6,470 nt of DNA from DATIGJ01 sp035644155 (GCA_035644155.1 DASQPC010000094.1:1-6470); one strand, 5' to 3'. Shown: positions 1 to 5,600, counted from the first letter of the stretch. Notes: generated by a model not told the origin, from the sequence alone. Translations and numbers: made by a program.

Positions 1-470
1 TGTTCGTTTCTTTTGCTCTTCCTGGTACGGAAACAATACTTGAAGGGTTTATTCATATCTCAGAGACCTCATGGGAGAAGGTTGGAGATCTTTCTGAACA
101 TTTTAGTGTAGGGCAGAAAGTAGAGGCTGTTATTACACGATTTGATGAAGAAAGTAGACGAGTGAATCTTTCTATCAAGCGTCTGACAGTTGATCCATTT
201 GAAGCACTTATGGCAAAATTCCCTGTTGATAAAAAAGTGAGCGGAATTGTTGCTAAGGTCGATGATGCTGGCGTAACAGTTACCCTTGATGACTCTTCGG
301 CAGGTTCAGAACAAGAGATAGAAGGATTAATCCGTAAAGAAAAAATTCCTCCAACAACAACATATAGCGTTGGACAACAAGTTACTACGACAGTCTCGGA
401 GCACGATAAAAGGAAACACAAAATCATTTTGGTCCCCGTTTTGTTAGAGAAGCCGATAGGGTATCGATAA
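1..470 (+). CDS. rpsA: Ribosomal protein S1-type protein, C-terminal part (5' truncated by window edge)
   Basis: The reading frame is open from position 3 to TAA at 468-470, giving 155 visible residues; the start lies outside the window. The first ~60 residues are the end of a canonical S1 RNA-binding (OB-fold) repeat: EGFIHISETSW, then SVGQKVEAVITRFD and RRVNLSIKRL. These match the family pattern EGLxHxSExSW / GQxVxxxVxxxD / RxxLSxK. A second, more divergent S1 repeat follows (VSGIVAKVDDAGVTVTL, then EGLIRKE, YSVGQQV), with an unusually basic end (DKRKHKIILVP). S1 proteins bind mRNA on the 30S subunit and help recruit it to the ribosome, which matters where Shine-Dalgarno sites are scarce, as here. 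Tandem S1 repeats also occur in other RNA-binding proteins (RNase E/PNPase-like, Tex), but repeats running to the very C-terminus favour ribosomal S1. No clear terminator follows before the next gene. Confidence 0.82.
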   Translation, partial: FVSFALPGTETILEGFIHISETSWEKVGDLSEHFSVGQKVEAVITRFDEESRRVNLSIKRLTVDPFEALMAKFPVDKKVSGIVAKVDDAGVTVTLDDSSAGSEQEIEGLIRKEKIPPTTTYSVGQQVTTTVSEHDKRKHKIILVPVLLEKPIGYR

Positions 471-488
471 AACTCTTCAAATTCCTTC

Positions 489-526
489 TTGCAAAATGTT
501 TTTAAAATATAGTAATCTAAGAAGGA
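489..526 (+). promoter_or_regulatory. Weak promoter-like boxes and SD-like site before the beta-helix gene
   Basis: TATAGT at 508-513 is one base off the -10 consensus but has no good -35. TTGCAA at 489-494 with TAATCT at 513-518 (18-bp spacer) is a weaker alternative. GAAGGA at 521-526 resembles a Shine-Dalgarno site but ends one base before the ATG at 528, closer than the usual 5-9 nt. The upstream S1 gene has no terminator, so read-through is also possible. Confidence 0.25.
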
Positions 527-527
527 C

Positions 528-2687
528 ATGAAACGTCTAGCAGCAAAAGCCTTATTATACATAAAGAACGCCAAATGGGTATGGGTATATGTTGTGGTGT
601 TGGTTGTGCTTCTTCCCTCTGTCGTCCTTCTGGCAAACCAGCAACAACAGAAAAATAGCTACGCTGATACACAAGTGAGTATTATTGATTTTGGTGCAAC
701 TCCCAATGATACTACTGATGATACCGCAGCGATAAAAAATGCAATTGTAGTAGCCAAAGCACAAGGGAAAACAGTATATGTGCCTGCTGGGAAATTTATG
801 TACACCAGTTTTGTTTTAGATGGAGTACAGTTATTGGGAGAAGGCGATACTTCTCTTTTTCAAGCGATTGATCCTTTGAACGCAACGATTTCTCTCCAAG
901 GAGATAAACCTTCGGTAAAAAATATGATGATCAAAATTATTGCAACTGTACGTAATGGGACCAACAAACATGCATTTTGGGTAGATCATGCGACTAACTA
1001 TGAAATTAACCACGTGACGGTTGATGGCGCTGCCGATAGTGGCATTTTCTCCGATGGAAGTAGTAACGGACGAATAACTGAAAATGTTATTAAAAGTACT
1101 ATGGCTGATGGTATTCATACCACAAACGGTGCACACGATATCACTATTGCTCGTAATACGGTTACCAATGTGGGAGATGATATGATTTCAGTTGTTGGTT
1201 ATAATGATAAGGGAGATTGTACAGTAAGTGCTCCGTATAATATTCTTATTTCATATAATAACGTCTCTGTTCAGACAGCTGGACGGGGTATAAGTGTTGT
1301 GGGTGGACGTGATATAACCATTACCAATAATACTGTTAATCGTTCAGCTGGCGCTGGATTCTATTTTGCTGCTGAATCTGGATGGAAGACCTGCGGAGAT
1401 AATAATATTCTGGTTAACAATAATACTGTTGATATCACAAATGTAACAGGTCTTGTTGATCACCCAGCTGTACTCGTGTATGCAGATTCTCCGAATCAAA
1501 CTATACAAAATGTACTTCTTGAAGATAATACTATTAGTAACACGCCAAATAAGCCAGCTTTTTTAATTCGTTCTGTGAGTACCAACATTGCACTGATAAA
1601 TAATAAGATAAGTAATACTGCTAGTGGTATTGGAACAAGTACCACAGGTAATGTTTATTGCGAAGGGAATACCTTTAATAGTAATGCTGATCCGGTAACT
1701 TCGTGTGGTGGAACATATAACTTTAGTATAACTGGTTCGTCACTGCCCGGAGAGCCTGCTCCAAGTCCGACGCCGGTACTAACAACAATTCCAGTTTCTT
1801 CAGGGCCTCTTGTTAATAACGCTTCGTGTGTCTTCACCAACTTTCCAACAAGCTTTGTCGTTGGAGAATCAAAATCAATAATCTTTACAGTCAAAAATAT
1901 TGGAACATCAACATGGCTTCCAGATATTTTGGATGGAGGCGTTATGAATACCAAACCTTACCGATTGGGGACAACAAATAAAATATGGAAATCATCTGGT
2001 GATCCCGCGAGAGCTAAGCTTGTAACAAATATTGCTCCCGGTGATAGTTCTAATTTCGTTTTCCCGATAAAGGCACCAACAACGCCTGGCACTTATGCTG
2101 CTCAATGGCAAATGGTTCAAGAGGGTGTTGCATGGTTTGGTGCGCAATGTGGTCCGGCTACCGTTATTGTAAATTCTGTACCAACCGCGACACCTACGCC
2201 TACGCTCACCCCGACACCTACGCCAACCGCGACTCCCACTCCTACACCGACAGCAACGCCGACACCAACAGCGACCCCTACACCTAAACCAACCGCGACA
2301 CCTACGCCTACTCCTGCTCCGACAGCAACGCCAGGTGACTTTGCGTCTTGTGTCAATACAACAATTCCAACAAACTTCAAAGTTGGAGAATCAAGAAGTG
2401 TATCTATCACGATGCGAAATTCTGGAACGACAACGTGGTATCCCGATAGCATAAATCCAACAAACCCACATCGATTAGGAGCAGTAAATGATAATAAGAT
2501 TTGGCTATCTAGTCCACGTGTCTATTTGACAAAGAGCGTTGTCCCTGGAGAAAATTATACGTTCACCTTCACGATGAAAGCTCCGACAATTGCAGGATCA
2601 TATCTTGCTCAGTGGCAAATGGTTAAAGAAAAAATTCATTGGTTTGGTGCAAAATGTGGTCCCGCTGCTGTCCAGGTAAAGAGCTAA
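528..2687 (+). CDS. Exported pectate-lyase-like beta-helix protein with two FW (NBR1-type) domains
   Basis: This 719-residue protein begins with a basic stretch and a hydrophobic segment at about residues 17-37, a signal peptide or N-terminal anchor, so the body lies outside the cytoplasm. Residues 52-90 match the N-terminal signature of the pectate_lyase_3 family (IDFGATPNDTTDDTAAI, then VYVPAGKF). Residues ~125-400 are Asn/Thr/Gly-rich parallel beta-helix rungs (ITENVIKS, ITIARNTVTNV, ITITNNTVNRS). Two related C-terminal domains follow at ~433-548 and ~606-718. Each has four tryptophans (W463/W487/W527/W536 and W637/W659/W696/W705), an AP(T)xxGxYxxQWQMV block, WFGA(Q/K)CGPA, and a cysteine pair (C434/C541, C608/C710) that could form a disulfide. 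This is the FW fold of NBR1. A Thr-Pro linker joins them. Beta-helix proteins of this kind often cleave or bind polysaccharides, but I see no certain catalytic residues, so substrate and activity are unknown. The start is the only ATG that keeps the whole signal segment. Confidence 0.85.
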   Translation: MKRLAAKALLYIKNAKWVWVYVVVLVVLLPSVVLLANQQQQKNSYADTQVSIIDFGATPNDTTDDTAAIKNAIVVAKAQGKTVYVPAGKFMYTSFVLDGVQLLGEGDTSLFQAIDPLNATISLQGDKPSVKNMMIKIIATVRNGTNKHAFWVDHATNYEINHVTVDGAADSGIFSDGSSNGRITENVIKSTMADGIHTTNGAHDITIARNTVTNVGDDMISVVGYNDKGDCTVSAPYNILISYNNVSVQTAGRGISVVGGRDITITNNTVNRSAGAGFYFAAESGWKTCGDNNILVNNNTVDITNVTGLVDHPAVLVYADSPNQTIQNVLLEDNTISNTPNKPAFLIRSVSTNIALINNKISNTASGIGTSTTGNVYCEGNTFNSNADPVTSCGGTYNFSITGSSLPGEPAPSPTPVLTTIPVSSGPLVNNASCVFTNFPTSFVVGESKSIIFTVKNIGTSTWLPDILDGGVMNTKPYRLGTTNKIWKSSGDPARAKLVTNIAPGDSSNFVFPIKAPTTPGTYAAQWQMVQEGVAWFGAQCGPATVIVNSVPTATPTPTLTPTPTPTATPTPTPTATPTPTATPTPKPTATPTPTPAPTATPGDFASCVNTTIPTNFKVGESRSVSITMRNSGTTTWYPDSINPTNPHRLGAVNDNKIWLSSPRVYLTKSVVPGENYTFTFTMKAPTIAGSYLAQWQMVKEKIHWFGAKCGPAAVQVKS
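2172..2333 (+). repeat. Thr-Pro linker minisatellite inside the beta-helix gene
   Basis: This stretch encodes residues 549-602, almost entirely Thr, Pro and Ala (TPTPTATPTP-like units), between the two FW domains. The DNA is built from degenerate CCNAC(N) units and is visibly richer in GC than the flanking gene. A 24-bp block is repeated exactly at 2180-2203 and 2288-2311. Such linkers are typical flexible, possibly glycosylated spacers of bacterial surface proteins, and the DNA repeats make the length prone to change by slippage. Long open frames in other frames here (2105-2287 + and 2117-2452 -) are by-products of the repeat. Confidence 0.85.
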
Positions 2688-2719
2688 CTCCGGTTATTTT
2701 CTCGAGTGTTTGCCTCAGG

Positions 2720-2728
2720 TGGTATAAT
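2720..2728 (+). promoter_or_regulatory. Extended -10 promoter of radA
   Basis: TATAAT at 2723-2728 is a perfect -10 hexamer, preceded by TGG (2720-2722), giving the extended -10 TGN motif. No good -35 lies 16-18 bp upstream, as expected when an extended -10 is present. Transcription should begin about 6-8 nt downstream (2734-2736), leaving only 2-4 nt before the radA ATG at 2738. Confidence 0.75.
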
Positions 2729-2737
2729 TAGATTACT

Positions 2738-4117
2738 ATGAAAAGCAAAACGAAAGTTAACTTTGTCTGTCAAGAATGTGGTTATGATTCTCCAAGTTGG
2801 CTTGGCAAATGTCCAGAGTGTGGCAGCTGGAACAGTATGAAAGAGATAAGGATTTCATCTCTTCCTGTTTCTCCTTCGGGTTCGCGAGCCAGTTTTCTTG
2901 CTAACACGTTGTCTACCCCAAAGACCCTTTCCGAGGTAATCTACACAGAGAAATCAAGAATCCAAACTGCATTTGAGGAATTTAATACGGTGTTGGGTGG
3001 AGGAATTGTAAAAGGAGCAGCGATGCTGATTGCTGGAGATCCTGGAGTGGGGAAGTCAACCTTGTTATTACAGCTAGCATTATCTCTGGCTCGAGGGCCT
3101 GTAAAAAGTCAACAGAAGACTTCGCATAAGGTACTCTATGTCAGTGGTGAGGAGTCTGTGGAGCAGATTAAAATGCGAGCGGAGAGAATTAAGAATCAAA
3201 AATCCTTCGGCTCATCTGATGGATTGTTACTGCTTGCAATTACTGATACAGATGCTATAGTACGCCAAATTGAAGAAACAAAACCTGATTTAGTTATTAT
3301 TGATTCTATTCAAACTGTTGAGTCACAAAATGTCTCAGGATTATCTGGTTCGGTTGCCCAAGTAAGATATTCTGCTTTGCAGTTTGTGAGAATTGCGAAG
3401 CTTTTAAATATCCCAATCATCATTGTAGGACATGTCACAAAAGAGGGAATGGTTGCCGGACCAATGGTGCTATCTCATATGGTTGACACGGTCCTTTTTT
3501 TGGAAGGAGAGAAATTTGCAAAAACCCGAATTCTTCGAAGTCTGAAAAATCGTTTTGGTCCTGTTGATGAAGTTGGTATTTTTCTTATGGAAGAAGAAGG
3601 AATGACGGAAGCAAAAAATCCTGAACAGCTTTTTTTGGCTAATTCCGGTAGTGATAAGGTAAGTGTGCCAGGGAGCGTTCTTGTAGTGACCCTTGAAGGT
3701 TCAAGAGCGTTCTTGGTAGAGTTGCAAGCATTAACTGTGCGCTCATCGCTTCCTATGCCCCGCCGCGTGGTTTCTGGTATTGATCCTCGTCGTGTAGAAT
3801 TGCTGCTGGCTGTTTTACAAAAGCACTGCCGACTGCCACTTGATACCATGGATGTCTTTGTTAACGTTGCTGGAGGACTCAAATTGTCTGATCCAGCAAT
3901 TGACTTAGGGATTTGCTTAAGCGTATACTCCAGCTTGCAGAATGTTGCCTTAGGAACGACTGTTGGCATTGCAGAGGTTGGATTATTAGGAGAATTACGT
4001 ATGGTCAATGGATTGGAAAAAAGAACAAAAGAAGCAGAGAAATTAGGTTTTAAGAAGATTATGACAGCAAAAACACATAAGACACTTAAAGATGTTTTGG
4101 TAAGTTTGGGAAAATGA
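2738..4117 (+). CDS. radA: DNA repair protein RadA (Sms)
   Basis: RadA is a RecA-like ATPase that promotes branch migration during homologous recombination and repair of stalled forks. At 459 residues the protein matches the usual family length (about 450-460). An N-terminal zinc finger has C11, C14, C25 and C28 in CxxC-x10-CxxC spacing. The ATPase core has Walker A GDPGVGKST (100-108, K106) and Walker B LVIIDS (185-190). The RadA-specific KNRFG motif is at 270-274. Residues ~300-459 form the C-terminal Lon-protease-like domain, which in RadA is structural and not proteolytic (MDVFVNVAGG, then GELRMVNGLEKR). The ATG at 2738 is 9 nt after a consensus -10 box and has no Shine-Dalgarno sequence, implying a leaderless message. 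The stop codon overlaps the start of the PIN-TRAM gene as ATGA, so the two are translationally coupled. No key residue is missing. Confidence 0.97.
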   Translation: MKSKTKVNFVCQECGYDSPSWLGKCPECGSWNSMKEIRISSLPVSPSGSRASFLANTLSTPKTLSEVIYTEKSRIQTAFEEFNTVLGGGIVKGAAMLIAGDPGVGKSTLLLQLALSLARGPVKSQQKTSHKVLYVSGEESVEQIKMRAERIKNQKSFGSSDGLLLLAITDTDAIVRQIEETKPDLVIIDSIQTVESQNVSGLSGSVAQVRYSALQFVRIAKLLNIPIIIVGHVTKEGMVAGPMVLSHMVDTVLFLEGEKFAKTRILRSLKNRFGPVDEVGIFLMEEEGMTEAKNPEQLFLANSGSDKVSVPGSVLVVTLEGSRAFLVELQALTVRSSLPMPRRVVSGIDPRRVELLLAVLQKHCRLPLDTMDVFVNVAGGLKLSDPAIDLGICLSVYSSLQNVALGTTVGIAEVGLLGELRMVNGLEKRTKEAEKLGFKKIMTAKTHKTLKDVLVSLGK

Positions 4118-4920
4118 CTATGGATAAAAAAGAAGAAATAAAATCTTTAGAAAAAGAACCTCTGCAAGAGGAGAAAAAAGAAGAGCGAAGAATACCGAGT
4201 TTTTCACCAAATCTGATTGGCGCTATTGCTGATGAAGTTTCAAAGACGTTGATGACTCGTTTGCCAAGTATGCTTACCAGGCCTCGCAAGGAAAAAAAGA
4301 AAGTAAAAAAAACAAAGAAGATTGAGAATGCAATTTTTCTTGATACATCGGCAATTATTGATAATCGTATTTTTGATGTTATTTATCTTGGGCTTCTGAA
4401 TGGAATAATTGTCCTTCTGCCGAGTATCCTTCTCGAACTCAAGCATCTGGCAGATTCACAAGATACCGTGAGGCGTGAGCGAGGAAGAAAAGGCTTAGAA
4501 GCTCTTGAAAAACTCCGCAAGACCAAAAAAATTAAAGTAGTGGTTTTATCAGAAGAAGAAGATAAGCGCTATGAAGGTCAGGTTGATGAAAAACTTATTA
4601 AAATTGCCAAGGCGCACAAAGGAAAAGTTATTACCTGCGATTACAATCTGGAGAAAAAAGCAACAATTGAAAATGTAGTTGCCATTAATATGAATGCGCT
4701 TGCAAATTGTTTGAAAGTGATTGCTGTACCAGGCGAGGCTCTGCATGTGAAGATTTCTCACCTTGGCAAAGATCCAACCCAGGGTGTTGGATATCTCGAT
4801 GATGGCACAATGCTTGTTGTGGAGCAAGGTAGTGAGTTCCTTGGCAAATCGCTTGATGTTGTTGTCTCCCGTGTTATTCAAACCTCCTCTGGAAGAATAC
4901 TTTTTGCAAAGAAGATATAA
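4114..4920 (+). CDS. PIN-TRAM domain protein (YacL-like, soluble form), putative ribonuclease
   Basis: This 268-residue protein has a PIN nuclease domain at ~72-195 followed by a TRAM RNA-binding domain at ~205-266. PIN landmarks are FLDTSAIID (D77), LLELKHLAD (E109), VDEKL (D158) and ITCDYNL (D176), the acidic set expected to hold metal for RNA cleavage. TRAM is seen as GKDPTQGVGYLDDGTM, then VVSRVIQTSSGRILFA. The C-terminal ~195 residues resemble the YacL/PilT-like family of Firmicutes and cyanobacteria. Those relatives carry four N-terminal membrane helices; here they are replaced by ~70 residues of highly charged Lys/Glu sequence around a short amphipathic stretch (SPNLIGAIADEVSKTL). The start ATG at 4114 overlaps the radA stop (ATGA); a second ATG at 4120 is possible. 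There is no Shine-Dalgarno, so translation probably depends on radA. In Firmicutes yacL lies near radA and disA; disA is absent here. The RNA target is unknown. Confidence 0.88.
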   Translation: MTMDKKEEIKSLEKEPLQEEKKEERRIPSFSPNLIGAIADEVSKTLMTRLPSMLTRPRKEKKKVKKTKKIENAIFLDTSAIIDNRIFDVIYLGLLNGIIVLLPSILLELKHLADSQDTVRRERGRKGLEALEKLRKTKKIKVVVLSEEEDKRYEGQVDEKLIKIAKAHKGKVITCDYNLEKKATIENVVAINMNALANCLKVIAVPGEALHVKISHLGKDPTQGVGYLDDGTMLVVEQGSEFLGKSLDVVVSRVIQTSSGRILFAKKI

Positions 4921-4951
4921 AAACTCCTGATTATATACCGCTTACAATCAT

Positions 4952-4992
4952 TATGGAAATACAGTTCCCTGCCCAAGAACTGTATCTCCATA
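4952..4992. other. 16-bp hairpin downstream of the radA-PIN operon
   Basis: The arms at 4952-4967 and 4977-4992 pair at 15 of 16 positions (one A-C mismatch, 4958/4986) around a 9-nt loop, CCTGCCCAA. It begins 32 nt after the PIN-TRAM stop codon. No T-tract follows on either strand, so it is not a standard intrinsic terminator. It could be a 3'-end stabilising or processing hairpin for the operon mRNA, or a protein-binding palindrome. Confidence 0.6.
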
Positions 4993-5033
4993 CAAACTGC
5001 AAACGGTTGCATGAAATATATTGATCTGACAGG

Positions 5034-5068
5034 AAGAAAAATATATTTTTGCCTCGAGTATTTTTCTT
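5034..5068. repeat. Perfect 10-bp inverted repeat overlapping the -35 of the sRNA promoter
   Basis: AAGAAAAATA at 5034-5043 is the exact reverse complement of TATTTTTCTT at 5059-5068, with a 15-nt spacer containing the palindrome CTCGAG (5053-5058). The right arm runs two bases into the TTGACA box at 5067-5072, a position suited to an operator. It could instead be a weak AT-rich terminator for upstream transcription, as the right arm is T-rich. Confidence 0.45.
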
Positions 5069-5096
5069 GACAAAATTATGACATTTAGTGTATTTT
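5067..5096 (+). promoter_or_regulatory. Sigma-70-type promoter of the candidate small RNA
   Basis: A perfect -35 TTGACA (5067-5072) and a -10-like TATTTT (5091-5096, 4 of 6) are separated by 18 bp. The predicted start, about 7 nt on (near 5103), falls at the base of the first RNA hairpin (5104-5141). No coding frame follows on this strand. Confidence 0.6.
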
Positions 5097-5102
5097 TATT
5101 GT

Positions 5103-5211
5103 CGGCACTTAGTTTTATTCCTGCCTGAAGGACTAATTGCCATTTACCCTAAGAGCATTGCTTATCGTACCTGAACTTATATTTGCGTAACGAAAGCGAT
5201 GCTCTTTTTTT
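5103..5211 (+). ncRNA. Candidate structured small RNA, about 109 nt
   Basis: The segment has its own promoter and an intrinsic terminator, with no credible open frame between. Hairpin 1 (5104-5141) pairs GGCA (5104-5107) with TGCC (5138-5141) and TTAGT (5109-5113) with ACTAA (5132-5136), around one C-T mismatch. A six-base bulge (5114-5119), a 3-bp apical helix and the loop GCCTGA (5123-5128) follow. A 9-nt linker (ATTTACCCT, 5142-5150) leads into the terminator hairpin (5151-5206) and U-tract. The fold starts at the predicted transcription start and uses nearly all of the molecule, which random intergenic DNA would rarely do. I do not recognise it: it lacks the SRP RNA apical GGAAGCAGCC-type motif, tmRNA features and the single long bulged rod of 6S RNA. 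The boundaries are predictions and the function is unknown. Confidence 0.55.
5151..5211 (+). terminator. Intrinsic terminator of the small RNA
   Basis: The stem pairs 5151-5163 with 5194-5206 (13 bp including one T-G wobble), then 5165-5168 with 5190-5193 after a bulged A, around a roughly 16-20-nt loop. Seven T's (5205-5211) end it; the first two can also pair with the A's at 5151-5152. The opposite strand has A's where a T-tract would be needed, so it works only for + strand transcripts. Confidence 0.75.
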
Positions 5212-5226
5212 CTGCAAAGCAGAACT

Positions 5227-5400
5227 TTATACAAGTTGAACTGGGATAGTAAGTCCCAAATCTTTCAACTTTTCAAATTGTGTTCTGCCTGTTTTGATTA
5301 AAAGTTCCCGTTGATATTCTGCAATTGTTTTGCCATTCTCTCCACTGAAAAGTGGTTCTGATTTCGTCCGAAGCTGTCCAAGCGAGGTAAGTAATTTCAT
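5227..5400 (-). CDS. Hypothetical small protein, 57 aa
   Basis: On the minus strand an ATG at 5400-5398 opens a frame that ends at TAA (5229-5227). The protein is hydrophilic and starts MKLLTSLGQLRTKSEPLF. Its second half looks like two helices and a short strand: TIAEYQRELLIKT, then GRTQFEKLKDLGL, then TIPVQLV. That pattern loosely recalls the helix-turn-helix core of small MerR/excisionase-type proteins, but the resemblance is weak and I assign no function. It has no signal peptide or membrane segment, which argues against a type I toxin. The main support for a real gene is its promoter: TTGACA, 17 bp, then TATATT with an extended TG, placed 11 bp before the ATG, leaving a 5' UTR of only about 5 nt and no Shine-Dalgarno. 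It converges on the candidate sRNA, whose end is about 16 nt from this stop codon. No terminator is seen on its strand. Confidence 0.68.
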   Translation of the reverse strand: MKLLTSLGQLRTKSEPLFSGENGKTIAEYQRELLIKTGRTQFEKLKDLGLTIPVQLV

Positions 5401-5411
5401 AGCCTAGCGAA

Positions 5412-5440
5412 AATATAACATATCTTTCTACGTCTGTCAA
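5412..5440 (-). promoter_or_regulatory. Near-consensus promoter of the 57-aa gene
   Basis: Read on the minus strand, TTGACA (5440-5435) is followed after exactly 17 bp by TATATT (5417-5412, 5 of 6), preceded by TGT as an extended -10. This is the best-matched complete promoter in the window. The expected transcription start (~5405) is about 5 nt from the ATG at 5400, so the message should be leaderless or nearly so. Confidence 0.75.
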
Positions 5441-5600
5441 CCTATAATATTTTCTTCACAAAAAACACATAAGCTTATAGTTTTTATATCTGAGAAAAGG
5501 TTGTCAAATCAATGTAATTTATTTATTCAAAAAGATGTGGATAACTTGGGGATGTAAAAATTCAAAGGATAAAGCTCAGTATAAAAAGACAATTTGGAGG
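5441..5600. other. AT-rich intergenic stretch with one perfect DnaA box
   Basis: No open frame of note is present on either strand. TGTGGATAA at 5536-5544 is the exact complement of the DnaA box TTATCCACA (minus strand). It sits next to an AT-rich run (5511-5533) that could unwind easily. I see no second exact box nearby. A second TTGACA on the minus strand (5507-5502) has no -10 at a workable distance. One box alone does not make an origin; it may be a DnaA regulatory or titration site, or chance. No terminator for the glycosyltransferase gene is evident here. Confidence 0.4.

Noticed and set aside
226..234. TGTTGATAA as a second DnaA box
   Set aside because: It has one mismatch, lies inside the S1 coding frame, and is 5 kb from the intergenic box.
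53..574. Long open frame on the minus strand across the S1 gene end
   Set aside because: It is antisense to a clear S1 coding frame and the next gene's start, and has no recognisable domain or promoter.
2105..2287. Plus-strand frame with a repeat of Tyr, Asp and Ala
   Set aside because: It is an out-of-frame reading of the FW1 end and Thr-Pro linker.
2117..2452. Minus-strand Val/Gly repeat protein
   Set aside because: Its GVGVAVGVG sequence is only the antisense reading of the Thr-Pro linker.
3475..4008. Minus-strand 177-codon frame inside radA
   Set aside because: radA is intact on the other strand with all family motifs; the antisense product has no recognisable features.
4115..4117. UGA read as an amino acid (Gracilibacteria-type code)
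   Set aside because: RadA ends here at its normal length, and the long frames contain no in-frame TGA, as expected under the standard code.
4240..4881. Minus-strand frames opposite the PIN-TRAM gene (4240-4446, 4549-4881)
   Set aside because: They are rich in Asn, Ile and Phe, as expected from the complement of a Lys/Glu-rich gene, and have no start signals.
4953..5024. 23-codon plus-strand frame after the PIN-TRAM gene
   Set aside because: It is mostly the hairpin at 4952-4992, with no ribosome-binding site or promoter.
5210..5224. TTCTGC/GCAGAA hairpin as a terminator for the 57-aa gene
   Set aside because: On the minus strand the stem is followed by A's, not T's, so it cannot be an intrinsic terminator there.
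5474..5507. Second minus-strand promoter from TTGACA at 5507-5502
   Set aside because: The nearest -10-like hexamers are at spacings of 13 and 22 bp, outside the workable range.
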